Shown here piece after piece: positions 12,853-23,639 of a stretch of DNA of 64,000 nucleotides (position 1 is the stretch's first letter; each line of letters begins with the position of its first letter). Where the stretch lies: assembly GCF_000006565.2 (NCBI RefSeq), contig NC_031479.1, positions 310,001 to 374,000 of the forward strand, in the 5' to 3' direction. The notes beneath the pieces were generated by a model that saw only the letters and a list, made by a program, of their open reading frames with translations, made no database searches and had not been told where the DNA came from. Made by a program: the position numbers and the translations under genes. Origin of the DNA: Toxoplasma gondii ME49. Lineage: Eukaryota > Apicomplexa > Conoidasida > Eucoccidiorida > Sarcocystidae.

Positions 12853-15800
12853 CTAAATGAACAATCCTTGTGGCCTGTCGTCTTTGTCGGAAGAAGAGGA
12901 CCCTTGCGATAGTACAATTATCTCGAACTCATCCTCAATTCCTTTACACACATCTCCTCTCTGTTCTTCTGTCCCTTCTTCTGCTCTTTCGTTTCGCTTG
13001 CCGCTTCTCTGTTCTCCTCGTCCCTCTTCTCTGTGTTTTCCTCCTTGTCCTTCGTCGCGAGTTGCCAGTGCATGTCTTCGACCTCCGTTTCCTCGTGGTT
13101 GTTCTTCCTCAACGTCAGCTATCTTGTCGCTTTGCTCTTCCTCGCCACTTGAACTCGTGACGTCACCGAGCTTTGCTGTGTCCCCAGACGCAATGGAGCT
13201 CTCTGAACACTGAGAGAGAGAGACATATTCGCCTGTCTCGTCTTCTCTGAACATCGTCGCTGCCCCCACCCGCAGTTCTTTCGACTCCTCTGTTCCTCTT
13301 TCCTCTTCCTCCACGCATCGGTCTTCCTCAGTTTCTCTGCTCACTTCTCTCTCTTCTTCGACTTCTCTTCTCAACTGTGTACCCTCTTCTTCGATCGCTC
13401 TCCTCTCCGCTCTCTCTTCTTTGAACGCTCTCCTCTCCGCTCTCTCCTCTTCGATTTCGCTTGTCGGCCCTCTTCCTTTCGCGGCTTCGCTTCTCTCCTC
13501 GCTTGTTTCTTCGTCGCTGGTTCGACCTTCTCCTGATCCTTCTGCCTCCACCTCGTCTTCATCAGACGTCAGTAGACTAACCACCTCTACTCTTTCTCTC
13601 TTGGTTTCCACGCCGCAGAAAGCCGCGCGCCTTTCTCTCTCCGTTCCCTCCTTTCTCCCCTTCGAGTCTGAGCCAGCGGCGGGGCTTCGCCCCTTCAGCG
13701 CGCCGCGAAGAAACAAGTCCAGAGGTCTTTCGCCTCCTCGCTGTCTCCTGTGGGCCTCTCGGAAACTCGCGAAGCAAACAGAGAGCTTGTGGAGTTCGAC
13801 AGGTCCCCCTGGAGGTCGAGAGATACGACCTGGGCCGGCAGAGGAAGCGCCGGAGACAGGAGACGACGCGGCGTTCCCGAGAGAGGCAGAGACGAAAGTT
13901 GGAGAAGCAGTCGAGGGAAGAGAAGTTCGATTTGCACTCGACACGGTTGGAAGAGAAGAAGTCGAGTAAAACGATGGAGATTCCGACATTCTGCTGCCGA
14001 ACGTGGCAACAGAGACCGTCTCCCAGTCTCTGTCTCTCGCCAAACGTCGCCGCTTCGTGTCGGGCCATTTCCCCGGATCTTGTCCTCCTGTGCCAGAGAT
14101 AATTTTGTCGTCTTCGAGTTCCACCGCTTCTTCTCTTGCTTCTTTCTGACTCTCACCACCTGCCTTTTGTGTCTGTGCGACCAGTGCACGAGCCAGGACC
14201 GTGAGGCTCTCGCCTGGGGTTGCCTCTCGCTCTCGAGCTCCTTCTCTTTCGCAGTGGTGGTTCTCCTCCGCTCTCTTCTTCTCTGTCTCCCCTGCCACTG
14301 CCGCCGCTCTCTCTCTCTCCTTCCCAGAGTCTCGGCTTTCCTCGCAGGCTGCCTGTGGAAGCTCGACGGCGAGGCCGAGGCGAAGAATGAGGCAGAGCGA
14401 GACGTGGTTCAACAGGCAGGTGCGACAGCTGAAAGAAGATGCGGCCGGTTCGTTCCAGCGTTCTCCGTTCTTCTCTCTTTCTGACTCTGTTCGGCCTGAG
14501 CAACAGCGAATTGGACTGCAGAAGTCTGCGTGAAGGCGCAGGCACGGTGTGCAAGAGTTGACGGACAACGCCGCCTCTCAACGTACATGCAACGAGGGAC
14601 CTGACCAGTCCCTGTAAAAAAACTGTTCACTTTTGTCGAGGACGAACACCTTGGCTTTCCGGATACAAAGACCCCCCTAACTCCCCAGCTTGGAGAACGC
14701 GCCTCTAAGAGAAACCTTTGAGACAGAAAAGACTGCATAAAAGCTTCTTCTGAGGGAGTCCATCCGACGCGCCGTCGGCACCCACAAGCGCCCATGTGAC
14801 TGTCTATTAGAAGCGACAAGCGCGTCTCCGCTTTCACCAAAGGGCAGCCTGCCTCGACACTGCGTGCGGACCTCGAACCTGGAGGCGCCTACAACTGATC
14901 GACCCCTCAAGGCTTCGACTTGTTCAAGGTGAGTTCCGCCAAGGTGGCCACAGACGACCAGGAATGGAACCATGCATGCGTCGCCGTCACTTCCACATTT
15001 CTGCGGGTCTGTTTCCATTGTGAATAAGGCGACGTCCAGCAAACAATGAGAACTGCAATTAAACGGGGCAGAGCACGACAGAGAGAGGCTAGCCGACTCG
15101 TGTCTTCTGCATCTGCCGATCCCCGACCATCTCACCTGGACAGACAGGAGAAGGCAAAGAACTGGGAGAAAAACTCGCAGAGAGAGGAGACGATCGGGAC
15201 CCAAGCCGCCGTCGCCGCTCTTCGGCAAAGACGCGATCCAGAAAGTGACACAGACTCGTCGGAAGCTGCGCTCGAGTCGCACACAAAACATTCTTGTGCA
15301 CCTCGCATGCGCCAGACACGAGACACGAAGAAGGAGAAGAAGCGGAAGAGGGAGAAGAAACAGAAGAAGAAACAGAAGAAGAGGAATACGACGAAGAAGA
15401 AGAGGAAGGAGAGGAGGCAGAAGATGTGGAGGAGACTAGACTGGAAGAAGACATTTGCGAGGAAGAAGACGGGCGAGAGGAGAGCGAAGAAGACGAAGCG
15501 AACGAGCAGGGATCCCAGAAAGCCGGCGGGAGAATCATTTGGCGGCATTCGCCGTCGCAGTCCTTTTGCCTGCAGAAACAAAGAGACGCGGAGTCACCGA
15601 ACTGAAGAGGAAATGGTGTAACTGGCCGCTTGCCAACGCGGCAAACCCTGAGGCCTGAGTCATAAATCAACCAGAGCGCTGCTGTTGAGTGCCGCTTAAG
15701 GCGCCTGCGATCCTCGAAAGTTGGTGACAGATAAGAAGCGTCCGTTGCACTTCTTCGATGTTATTTCCACGATGAATCACACAAGGCAGAACGAGGAGAA

Positions 15801-18800
15801 AGAATCTGAAAAGGAAAAAACTCTTTTTCTCGGTACGCGACGTATTCGAGGCCAGATACACGCGTCATCAACTGCAGAGTGAAGGAGCTTTCCTCCGAAT
15901 TCTCCATCAGTTCTCCTTTCTTTCCTTGCCCTCTTCCTCTGTTTCTGCTTTGACTGTCTTCCATCATTTCGTTGTTTGTCCTGTCCACTCTCTGTCGCGG
16001 CCTCTTTCGCCTACCGGATACTCAGCTTGAAGACTGTGGCGAGCTGCCCATGCTTCGTCGCGTGAGCCTGGTGCCGCGCCAGTAGCCTCTCGACGAGCTT
16101 CTTCAGCTCGAGCACGAGGCGCTCGGGTGTACGGACACCTCGCGCCGCGTAGGACTCTTCCACGCTCAGACTCTTGGGCGTCGTCGTCGGAACCACCGGC
16201 TCGGCTTCGTCCCCCAGGCAGAGGGCTCGGAGCCAGAAGGCCGAGGCGAGAAAGACTGGACGCGCGAGAGCAGAAGAAACTGCCGACAGAGCGGAGACAC
16301 CGTAAACGGCAGTGGGAGGGCGCGGCGCGGCGACCGGTGCAAACGAAGGTGAAGTCCGAGCAGCCGGAGTCGCAGCAGAGGGCGTCGACCGACGCTGAAA
16401 AGCGGCCATCCAGGCGCCTGCAGACGCGTTTGCCGGGATATGTTTGGCCTCACGGAAGCTGCGGACGCCTTCTGTAAGCCGGCATTGTCGGTCCTCTTCT
16501 TTCGTGAGGACTCCAAAGGAACGGTCTCCTTTTCTGTCTCCTCGCCAGCTCAGCGTCTCCTGCGGCCGCGAGGCATCCTCGGCGAGCGCCTTGGCGAGTG
16601 CTGCTGCAGGCGCGAAGTGGAAGTTGGAAGCCTCGAGAATCGCGGCGAGACGTGGAAGCGACACAGCGAGAAGATCGGCGCAAGTCCGAAGGCCTGCGCG
16701 CGAGAGGAGACGCACTAGGGCCGAGCCTGAGGAGACAACGGAAACAGGGAAAGGACCGGGTGAACAGTGCAGAAGTTGCGAAAAGGAAGGCGGAACGGCG
16801 ACGAGCTGAAAGGGAGGTCTATCGACGACGCCTGCAGGAGACGGCAGGACAGACAAGGTGGAAAACTGCGCGAGCGCCACATCCACAGAAAGAAGTCAAC
16901 GCGCAGACGGGGCTAGGACAACTGCATCCTCTTCACAAAGCCAACGCGAACCTCGAAATGACACTACAGCCAGCGCGAGAAACACAGCCGAAGCCTTCGC
17001 TGGCTGCGGCTCCCGGAGAAGAGAAGGATAAAGAAACTCAAAAAACTTGAGAGAGAGAGAGAACAGAAGCACTCCAGAGAGAACAGAAGAACTTAAGAGA
17101 CAGCACAGAGTTTGAGTCAGCCTAAGTGGAGAAGGAACTTTTCTGGAATGAAGAAACACAAACGAAACCTGAGCGTCGAAGGCAGAAAATCAAGAAGGGC
17201 GCAGAAAATGGAAGAGTGCTAAAAAAACAAGTCGAAGTTCCTCCTCTCACCAACGCCTGGAATTTTCTGGAGCGCGAGAGGCGCCAAGAAGCCCCGCCGA
17301 TGTTGTGGTAGCAAAAGCGTCTGGCGACTCGGCTTGTTGAAAGCGCCGGCGAGTTTCGCGAGAGACTTGTTTGTGCTGATTCCTAAAACAGAGGAAACAC
17401 ACTGCTTTCACAGAAAGAAAGATGGAGAAGAGAGGAGAGCAGACATTTCGTTGAAAGGAACGAAGAGAGAAGAAGGGGGAGGAAAGCAGACAGCGTCCCT
17501 GAAAGAAGAGAGAAAAACGCAGTCTTGAAAGAAGAAACGGACGAAAGAAGGGACAGCCGCGAACATTGTCTGTCGACGAGAAAGAGACCTGAGTGACCGA
17601 GGCACCTGCCATCGCCTGCGAGCAGCTGAGAAAGACGAAAGCGGGTGCATGCGTGGAGTATGCAGAAACGCAAGTCTCAGGAAAAAAACCAGGTCAAACA
17701 ATCAAAACAGCCCCACTGCAGCACCGCCAGGTTGAATTCGCGAAAAACGTTGCGGCAAGCTTCGAGATCCCTCTGGCATCTCTGCTAGAAGTTGGGATAC
17801 CCGAAACATGATTGAAACAAGAAAAACGGAATCTGTCTGTCCACGCCGTTCTCTGTGTGTCGAAATCTACCTGCCGACGCATCCGTGGATTTTCATCCTA
17901 TCTCTCGATCCATGTGGATTTACTTCGCTGTACCTCTTTCCATCTCTGTCAACCTCTGTATGTCCAGTCCATCTCTCTGTCTCCCTCTATCAATCTTTTA
18001 TCGCATCTCTGTGGCCAGAAACGAGAAGTCTACGCAGTTCCGTTGACTCACCAACTTCGCCAGAAACTACGCCTGTGCAAACGTTTCTTCCGACTGGACA
18101 GACAGCACCACACAGCTGTCCACATCGCAGGTTCCGTTTTCCTTCCCTGCCTCTTCTCTGGCGGTCCGAGGCCTCGTTTTCACAGTTCAGATTCTCTCAC
18201 CTGCCGTGCTCGTCAGCCCCATATGAGTGCCGATGTAACGCCGAATCGCGGAAGCCAGGTGGGTGGCAATTGCGAGAGGCAGCAGACACGGACACGGCAA
18301 ATAGGCAGACTCTTGTTCCTCGTCTCTGCTCTTCTCGCCTTCATCTGCGTCGTTTTCGCGCTGTCTGTGGCTTTCCTGTGGTCCGTCTGTGGGGGATCTG
18401 CTTGCTGTGTGTTGTGCAGGTGCCGCCTCTTCGCCGCCCATCGACGGATGGAAGAGCCTTTCTCCTTTCTCTCGCTTCTTCTCTGCGACCTGCGTCTCCC
18501 GCTCTCGAGAATGTTGGCTTTTCTCTATCTGGGCAAAGCCGCATCTGCCTCGACGGGACCAAGCGATGTCTCCGTTCTGCGGATGACCAATAGCGCAGCA
18601 GTGGTGCGGGGAGCTGCAGACGCTCTGTTGCCTCTGCGTCTGCCTATCCCCGTCTGCGTCTCGCTTCTTTGAGTCTGCTTTTTCCGGATACACGAAGGGG
18701 GCGAAAGCCAGCAGCCAGAGAGGAGACGCATGCGCGCTCTGTCGCATGCAACGGGCGGAGCCTGTCGCCGCTCGGTTCTCTGACTCAGAAAACGCTCCGA

Positions 18801-20586
18801 CGCCTTCCGCAGGGTCGCCTGATGCGAAAGAAGAAACGGACGAGGAAGACGCGGTAGACGAGCTACGAGAAGAGAAAGAAGCGTACGGACGCCCTGGAGA
18901 AGACGACGAGGAAAAGGAGGGAGACGACACCGAAGAAGACGAGGAAGGAGAACTAGAAGGTGGGGAAGACGCGGAAGGGGGACAAGATGAGGCTGTCGAC
19001 AAGGAGCAGTGAATGCATCCTTCGGGGAAGAACGACTCGCTGCGTCTTTCGAGTTTCCGCAAGAACGTTGCGTCTCGTTCGAGCGCTGAAACCGCCTCTT
19101 CGCCCCCGCCACACAGTCTCACCTGTTGTCCGTTTCTTCCCTCGTCACACGGATGTTTCCTCTCCCCAGTTCTGTTTGTCTGTGCCTCGTCCAAAGCAGC
19201 TGAGGTACGTCCAGCCTGCTCGCTGCTGGCCTCCAATAGGGAGAACGAGGAGTGCGAAAAGACGCGACGAAGCGCAACTGTACCTGCTGCCACAAGGGCG
19301 GTTGCGTCAATGAAGAAGTCGTCTAAGCCAAGACGCTGAACAAGAAGCTCCTCTCCGACCATCGCCTTCACCACTGCATGCGACGCGGCCTGAGCCGGCG
19401 AGGCAGCAGACCAGAAACTACGCGAAGAGGCACTTGGAAACGAAGGAGACGGAGGGGGAGAAGCAGAGGAAGGAGAACGAGGGAGAGGAGAGGAAGAAGA
19501 GACAGAAGAAGACAGGAAGGAAGGAGGCAAACTGGGAGCAGAGGAGAAGGAAGACGCTGAAGGAGAAGAAGAGCGAGAGGCAGAGGACGTGGAAGAAGAG
19601 AAGGACTTAGAAGAGAAGGCGCACGGAGAAGAGGACGTCGAAGCAGAGGCAGCCGAATGAGGAGCAGGGACTTGATGCGTGTCAAGGAGACAAGAGAGAA
19701 AGGTTTTCTCTTGCAGTGCATGTAGAATCTGGTCGGAAACTCTTCGATATTTGTCCAGGTCCTCTCCATTTTTTACAACGAGAGAGGGACATCGGCGCAA
19801 CGCCTCGGGCATGTAGATTCCCTTGCGCACTTGCCAAGGTTTCTGTCGAGCAACAAGGTTGCTCGTGACGATCAGCTGCTTCTGGCGCACCGCCACAGGC
19901 TTCCCCACGATCGACGGATCCAGGAGTTCCTCGACTTGTGCGTAGAAACAGTCCATGTCCACATGTATGATGACCCGCGAGACGCACCCGCCACAGCCGG
20001 ACAGTCCACCCGAAGAACAACTCTCTTCGCCGCGTTCGACGTAGCCGAGACAGGGAGAAGCAGGTGAAGCAGACGAACGAGAAGAGGGAGAAAAGGAAAG
20101 AGTAGAGGCGGCAGAAGGGGGCGAAGAAGAAGAGGAAGAAGAGGAAGAAGAAGGGGAAGAAGCGGATGAAACAAGGTGGAGAAAGGCGCAACACGAACCG
20201 GAGCAACAGCAGAGAGGATCGCCGAGGCGGCGAGCCGCGCCTATCGAAGGCTGCGCGTTGCGGCTTGGTTTTTCTTCTGTGCTCGCAGAACAGCCCAAGA
20301 GAGGAAGAGAGACGGACGAAGAGGTGATCGGGGCGTCGGAAGAAGAAGGCCAGAGGGAAGCTGACGAAGCAGGAGACTCATGAGAAGACAAGAAATAGTC
20401 CTTCGAAGCAAAGGATGAAGTGCATGGCGCGTCCCGGAGATGCGGCGGATCGGGCGAAGAAGAGGACTCATCCAGACAGCAAGTTGGCGAATGAGAGATC
20501 GACCCTGGCGGGGTAGGGCAACTGGTCTCGGACTTTGGTGGAGAAGAGGAGTCTCCCGCGAACGGCTGTCTGCTGGCCTCACGCAT
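12853..20586 (-). CDS. Y-family translesion DNA polymerase, iota/kappa type
   Basis: Exons in order of translation: 20586-18201, 17784-17725, 16831-16015, 15569-15136 and 14525-12853. Phases agree at every junction and give about 1789 aa, against about 715 in human Pol iota. After a Ser-rich leader, the palm begins VIIHVDMDCFYAQVE (D209), then GEDLDKYR. After a Ser-rich insert of roughly 100 residues comes QRLGLDDFFIDAT (D422-D423). The thumb continues over the tiny exon 2 (SRSLPQRFSRIQPGG) into FQLVAVPPSFSQLL. The little finger includes LKKLVERLLARHQ and TVFKLSIRQKDCDGECRQ; after another Ser-rich insert it ends LHKLSVCFASF near residue 1475, matching LTLLSVCF of human Pol iota. The tail is acidic with Arg/Glu repeats. 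The family inserts nucleotides opposite damaged bases in the nucleus. Start chosen for its A-rich context. The exon 2 acceptor could also be at 17781. The iota versus kappa assignment is from remembered motifs. Confidence 0.8.
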
Positions 20587-21104
20587 TATTTTTGTGCGGC
20601 AACATCAGATGTCTCCGAGGTGACATGCTCTCGCGTTTTTCTCTTTTCACTTTGGGTCTTAGTCGTGTGCTTCGTTCTTTTTAAACCAGTTGGAGAAGCC
20701 AAACGTCAAATGCCTAGACGAAGAACCGACACACCAACAATGAAAAAGCGCTGCAATTCCCCGCCTCACTCACTGTTCGACTTTCGCTCGCGTTCTCTTC
20801 GTTCTCAACTCCCTTTTTCCTCTCCACGTTCTGCCCCCTTCGTCTTCTGCCGTGATGCGAAACTACCGCGGAGTCAAAGCGAAAAACTGCTGAGGAAATA
20901 GATCGAGTTTCGAAGTTCCACACCCAAAAAATGTAAAAACAAAATGCGCTGAGTACACTTGCGTAATGCAACAGTGAAATGAAGCTCTCAACCACATACA
21001 TGCGCGTATATGTCTAGCTACACACACATACAAATATATATATATATATATGCGTAAATATGTATATGTATGTAATCTCTGTAGAATAAGGGGCTGGTAG
21101 ACAG

Positions 21105-21111
21105 AGAGACG
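21105..21111 (+). promoter_or_regulatory. WGAGACG-like promoter motif
   Basis: The 7-mer agagacg matches the WGAGACG element described in Toxoplasma promoters. It lies about 520 bases upstream of the polymerase start codon. A reversed copy is at 21247-21253. A 7-mer is expected by chance at this frequency, so function is inferred only from position and pairing. Confidence 0.3.
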
Positions 21112-21246
21112 AGATGTGCGGTGTTTTTTCTCTCGTTGTCGGCAGCTGTCGCTTCTTTTTACCAGTGCCCTAACGTTTGGATCTGAACGAGATATTGTAC
21201 ACTTTGTTCCTTTAACGTGTCTAAATCGTCGCGACTGTGCAGAAGT

Positions 21247-21253
21247 CGTCTCT
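21247..21253 (-). promoter_or_regulatory. WGAGACG-like promoter motif, minus orientation
   Basis: The plus strand reads cgtctct, so the minus strand carries agagacg, pointing towards the polymerase gene. It pairs with the copy at 21105-21111. Confidence 0.3.
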
Positions 21254-23639
21254 AAACTTCCACGTTTTCGGCGTTTGCGTGCGGCCGAGTCTTTGTCTTC
21301 TTTGCCTCGTTTCACTGCACAGAGAGACCCGATGAGAACTAGCGACATCTGGAGGCCTCTCCTCAAGGTCTCTCTCTCTTCCCTCATGCCTGCTTTGTTC
21401 GGCGACGCAAACTCGATTCAGGTGGGCTCTCTACTCCCCACGAAAAGCTGGGCAAAGATCCTGCCAGAGATGATTCATCAGACCGCTCGCGAATTCAAGA
21501 CTCCTTGACATGTTCTTCTACACCATTCCTTCTCGCGTGAGGAGAATTTCGACTTTTTCCGTCTCTCTCTCCCCCTCCCCCTGTTGCGTCTGTCTCTCTC
21601 TCTCCCTCCTACTCAGGCTCTTCTTGGCATCGCACTTTTTCTCTTGCTTCCTACCTCGAGTTGCCCTTTTCTTGGTCTCGCGATGTCTCTCCACACACCC
21701 GCATTTGCGCTCTCTCACCATGTCAATTCATTTCTGATTTACTGTGAAAATTAGCACAACATCCAGAACCGTTTAAATGCGGAACACAAACAACCATTTC
21801 ATACACCCCCCGTTTTCTGTCCAGCTTTCTGGAGGCGATTTTGTGTGTGTGCAGAAGGCCTTTCTTTTCTTGTCAGGGACCTCTGCCTTCGTCCTCTTCA
21901 GATCTCTCGCGTTCCTTCGGAAATTCCATTTCTGCTCATTTTTCAATCCCCCCGACCTCGTCCGGAAACCGACACAGCCTTCATGTTCCGCCGATGAGCA
22001 TGCAAGGGGCAAGGCGGGAGCCCCCACGACGGAAAGAGCAGAATATTGCGTTTCTGCAGGGCGGGAAGAGTCCCGAACGGCCGCCTTTTGATCAAGGTCT
22101 ATGAGAGGAGAAATTGCAATTGAAATGAAACCGTTTCGAATGAAAACCCACAGGCAGAGAGCAGCCTCAGGCGCGCTTTTGCCGCAAGCTGGCTGCTCAA
22201 CGCCCTCTGGCTGCGAGGCGCGGCGTGTAGTCTGAAACCCGTCCGGGCATGTCGCTTCGTTTCGAAGGACTTGCGGAGAGAGTTAAAAAGAGGAGCTTCA
22301 GCGAACCCACCCTGTCCTCAAAGGGATGGCCTTCCAGAGAGCCTTCGGATCGAAGATGCGTGGAAGAAAGCGACGGGGAAACACGGAGAAATGAGAAAAG
22401 GAAAGGAAGCGAACAAGGGTGAGGAAGCGACGCTCCTATACGGCGCTTCTAACGCACAGAGAGAGGCCCAGGTTTCTCCCGTCGCACATGTCTTCGCAGC
22501 GGACTTCCGAAGTGGATCTTGACAAGACCCAAAGAAGGTTTGAAAATCGACAGAAGGTTTCTGTGCATTCAAGAGAAGCCAGATTCTCCGCGGAGGATAT
22601 GAGACAGTTGAGAGGAAGGCGCGAAGGCCCTGTCTCCTCAGTCAACGCGCCTCTCTGAGCGCATGCGGGACCGAGAGCCTCGTGTTCCCCCTCTTCTCTC
22701 GCTGTGTCGGCGTGACCTCATTTTGTGAAAGGGTTTTCGTCTTGGTTCTTCTGTGCCTTTCTCTTGTTCTCGGTTGACACGACGAGGTCGATACCGTTCC
22801 GTCTTCCCTTTTCCCTGTCTGAGAAACCGTAGGTTTCCCCCCTCCGTCGCGCGGCCGCTTTTCTCCCTGGACTCTTGGTCGTTTTCTTCGAAGTTCCCCG
22901 TCTTTTCTGCAGACTCTTTCTCAGCTATGCAGCCTCTTCGCGGCAGAGCCGAGAGGCCTTTCTATCCCCGCTTATCCACCTTCATTTCTTCCACCTTTCT
23001 CCCTGCTGCTCACCCCGGCAGCGCGACGCGTTCGCTCTCTGTGCGCCTTGCGTACGACGCCTCTCCCTTGTTTTCCCAGTGTGTGTTTCCTGTAAGTTTT
23101 CGTTGAATTCTTCGTTTTTCGCTTTTTTAAAAACCATCCTCGCTTCGGAGAACTTGCTCGGCGGATTGCATGCGCACCCGGATGGTCCGCGGTTCTGGCG
23201 TGTCTGCATGCTTCGGTCCCGAAGCCGGTTTTCTCAGTGTCCCCGTTTTCCACGTTTCTCCCTCGTTTTTGTCTTTTTCCTCAGCCAATTTTTATTCAGT
23301 CGTTTTGCAAAGCGATTCGTCTCGAAGTCCGTAGTTCTCTCTTCAACGCCCTCTCTTACTCGTCGTCCTCCTCTCCCTGCCCCCGTCTGCTTCCCCTTCT
23401 CTCTCCTCCCTCCCCCGGTCTGCCTTTTGGCATTTCTGCTCCGTCTAGTTTGCCTTCCCTTGTTTTTATGTTCCTCCTTTCTTCTTCTTCTCTTCTTCCT
23501 CTCCCCCTCCTCTTGTCTCCTTCTCCTTTCTCGCTCGTTTTCTCAGCTACCGCGCCCCCGTCTGCTTCCCTCTTCTCTCAGTATCATCTCTGACGACCTT
23601 CCTCGTACACCTGTCTCTTGTTCCGTTGCTTCGGCGCCG

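Larger units (their letters stand above)
20587..23639. promoter_or_regulatory. Head-to-head promoter region of the polymerase and SPT6 genes
   Basis: The two flanking genes diverge from this 3 kb stretch. The right part (about 22680-23639) is pyrimidine-rich on the plus strand and is probably SPT6 leader. A TA microsatellite lies near 21035-21052. The only notable frame, 21116-21508, has no recognisable motif. Confidence 0.5.

Noticed and set aside
12853..14568. Separate gene made only of the 571-codon minus-strand frame
   Set aside because: Its LHKLSVCFASF segment matches the last strand of the Pol iota little finger, and a phase-1 acceptor at 14525 joins it to exon 4 in frame, so I treat it as the last exon of the polymerase.
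15294..15605. Glu-rich plus-strand frame (EEGEEAEEGEETEEE and onward)
   Set aside because: It is the antisense of the Ser-rich spacer in polymerase exon 4, whose phases and conserved flanking motif (ECRQMILPPAF) support the minus strand.
21116..21508. A 130-codon frame between the polymerase and SPT6 genes
   Set aside because: No motif; it lies in a probable promoter region and holds a WGAGACG-like element in reverse, so regulatory DNA is more likely.
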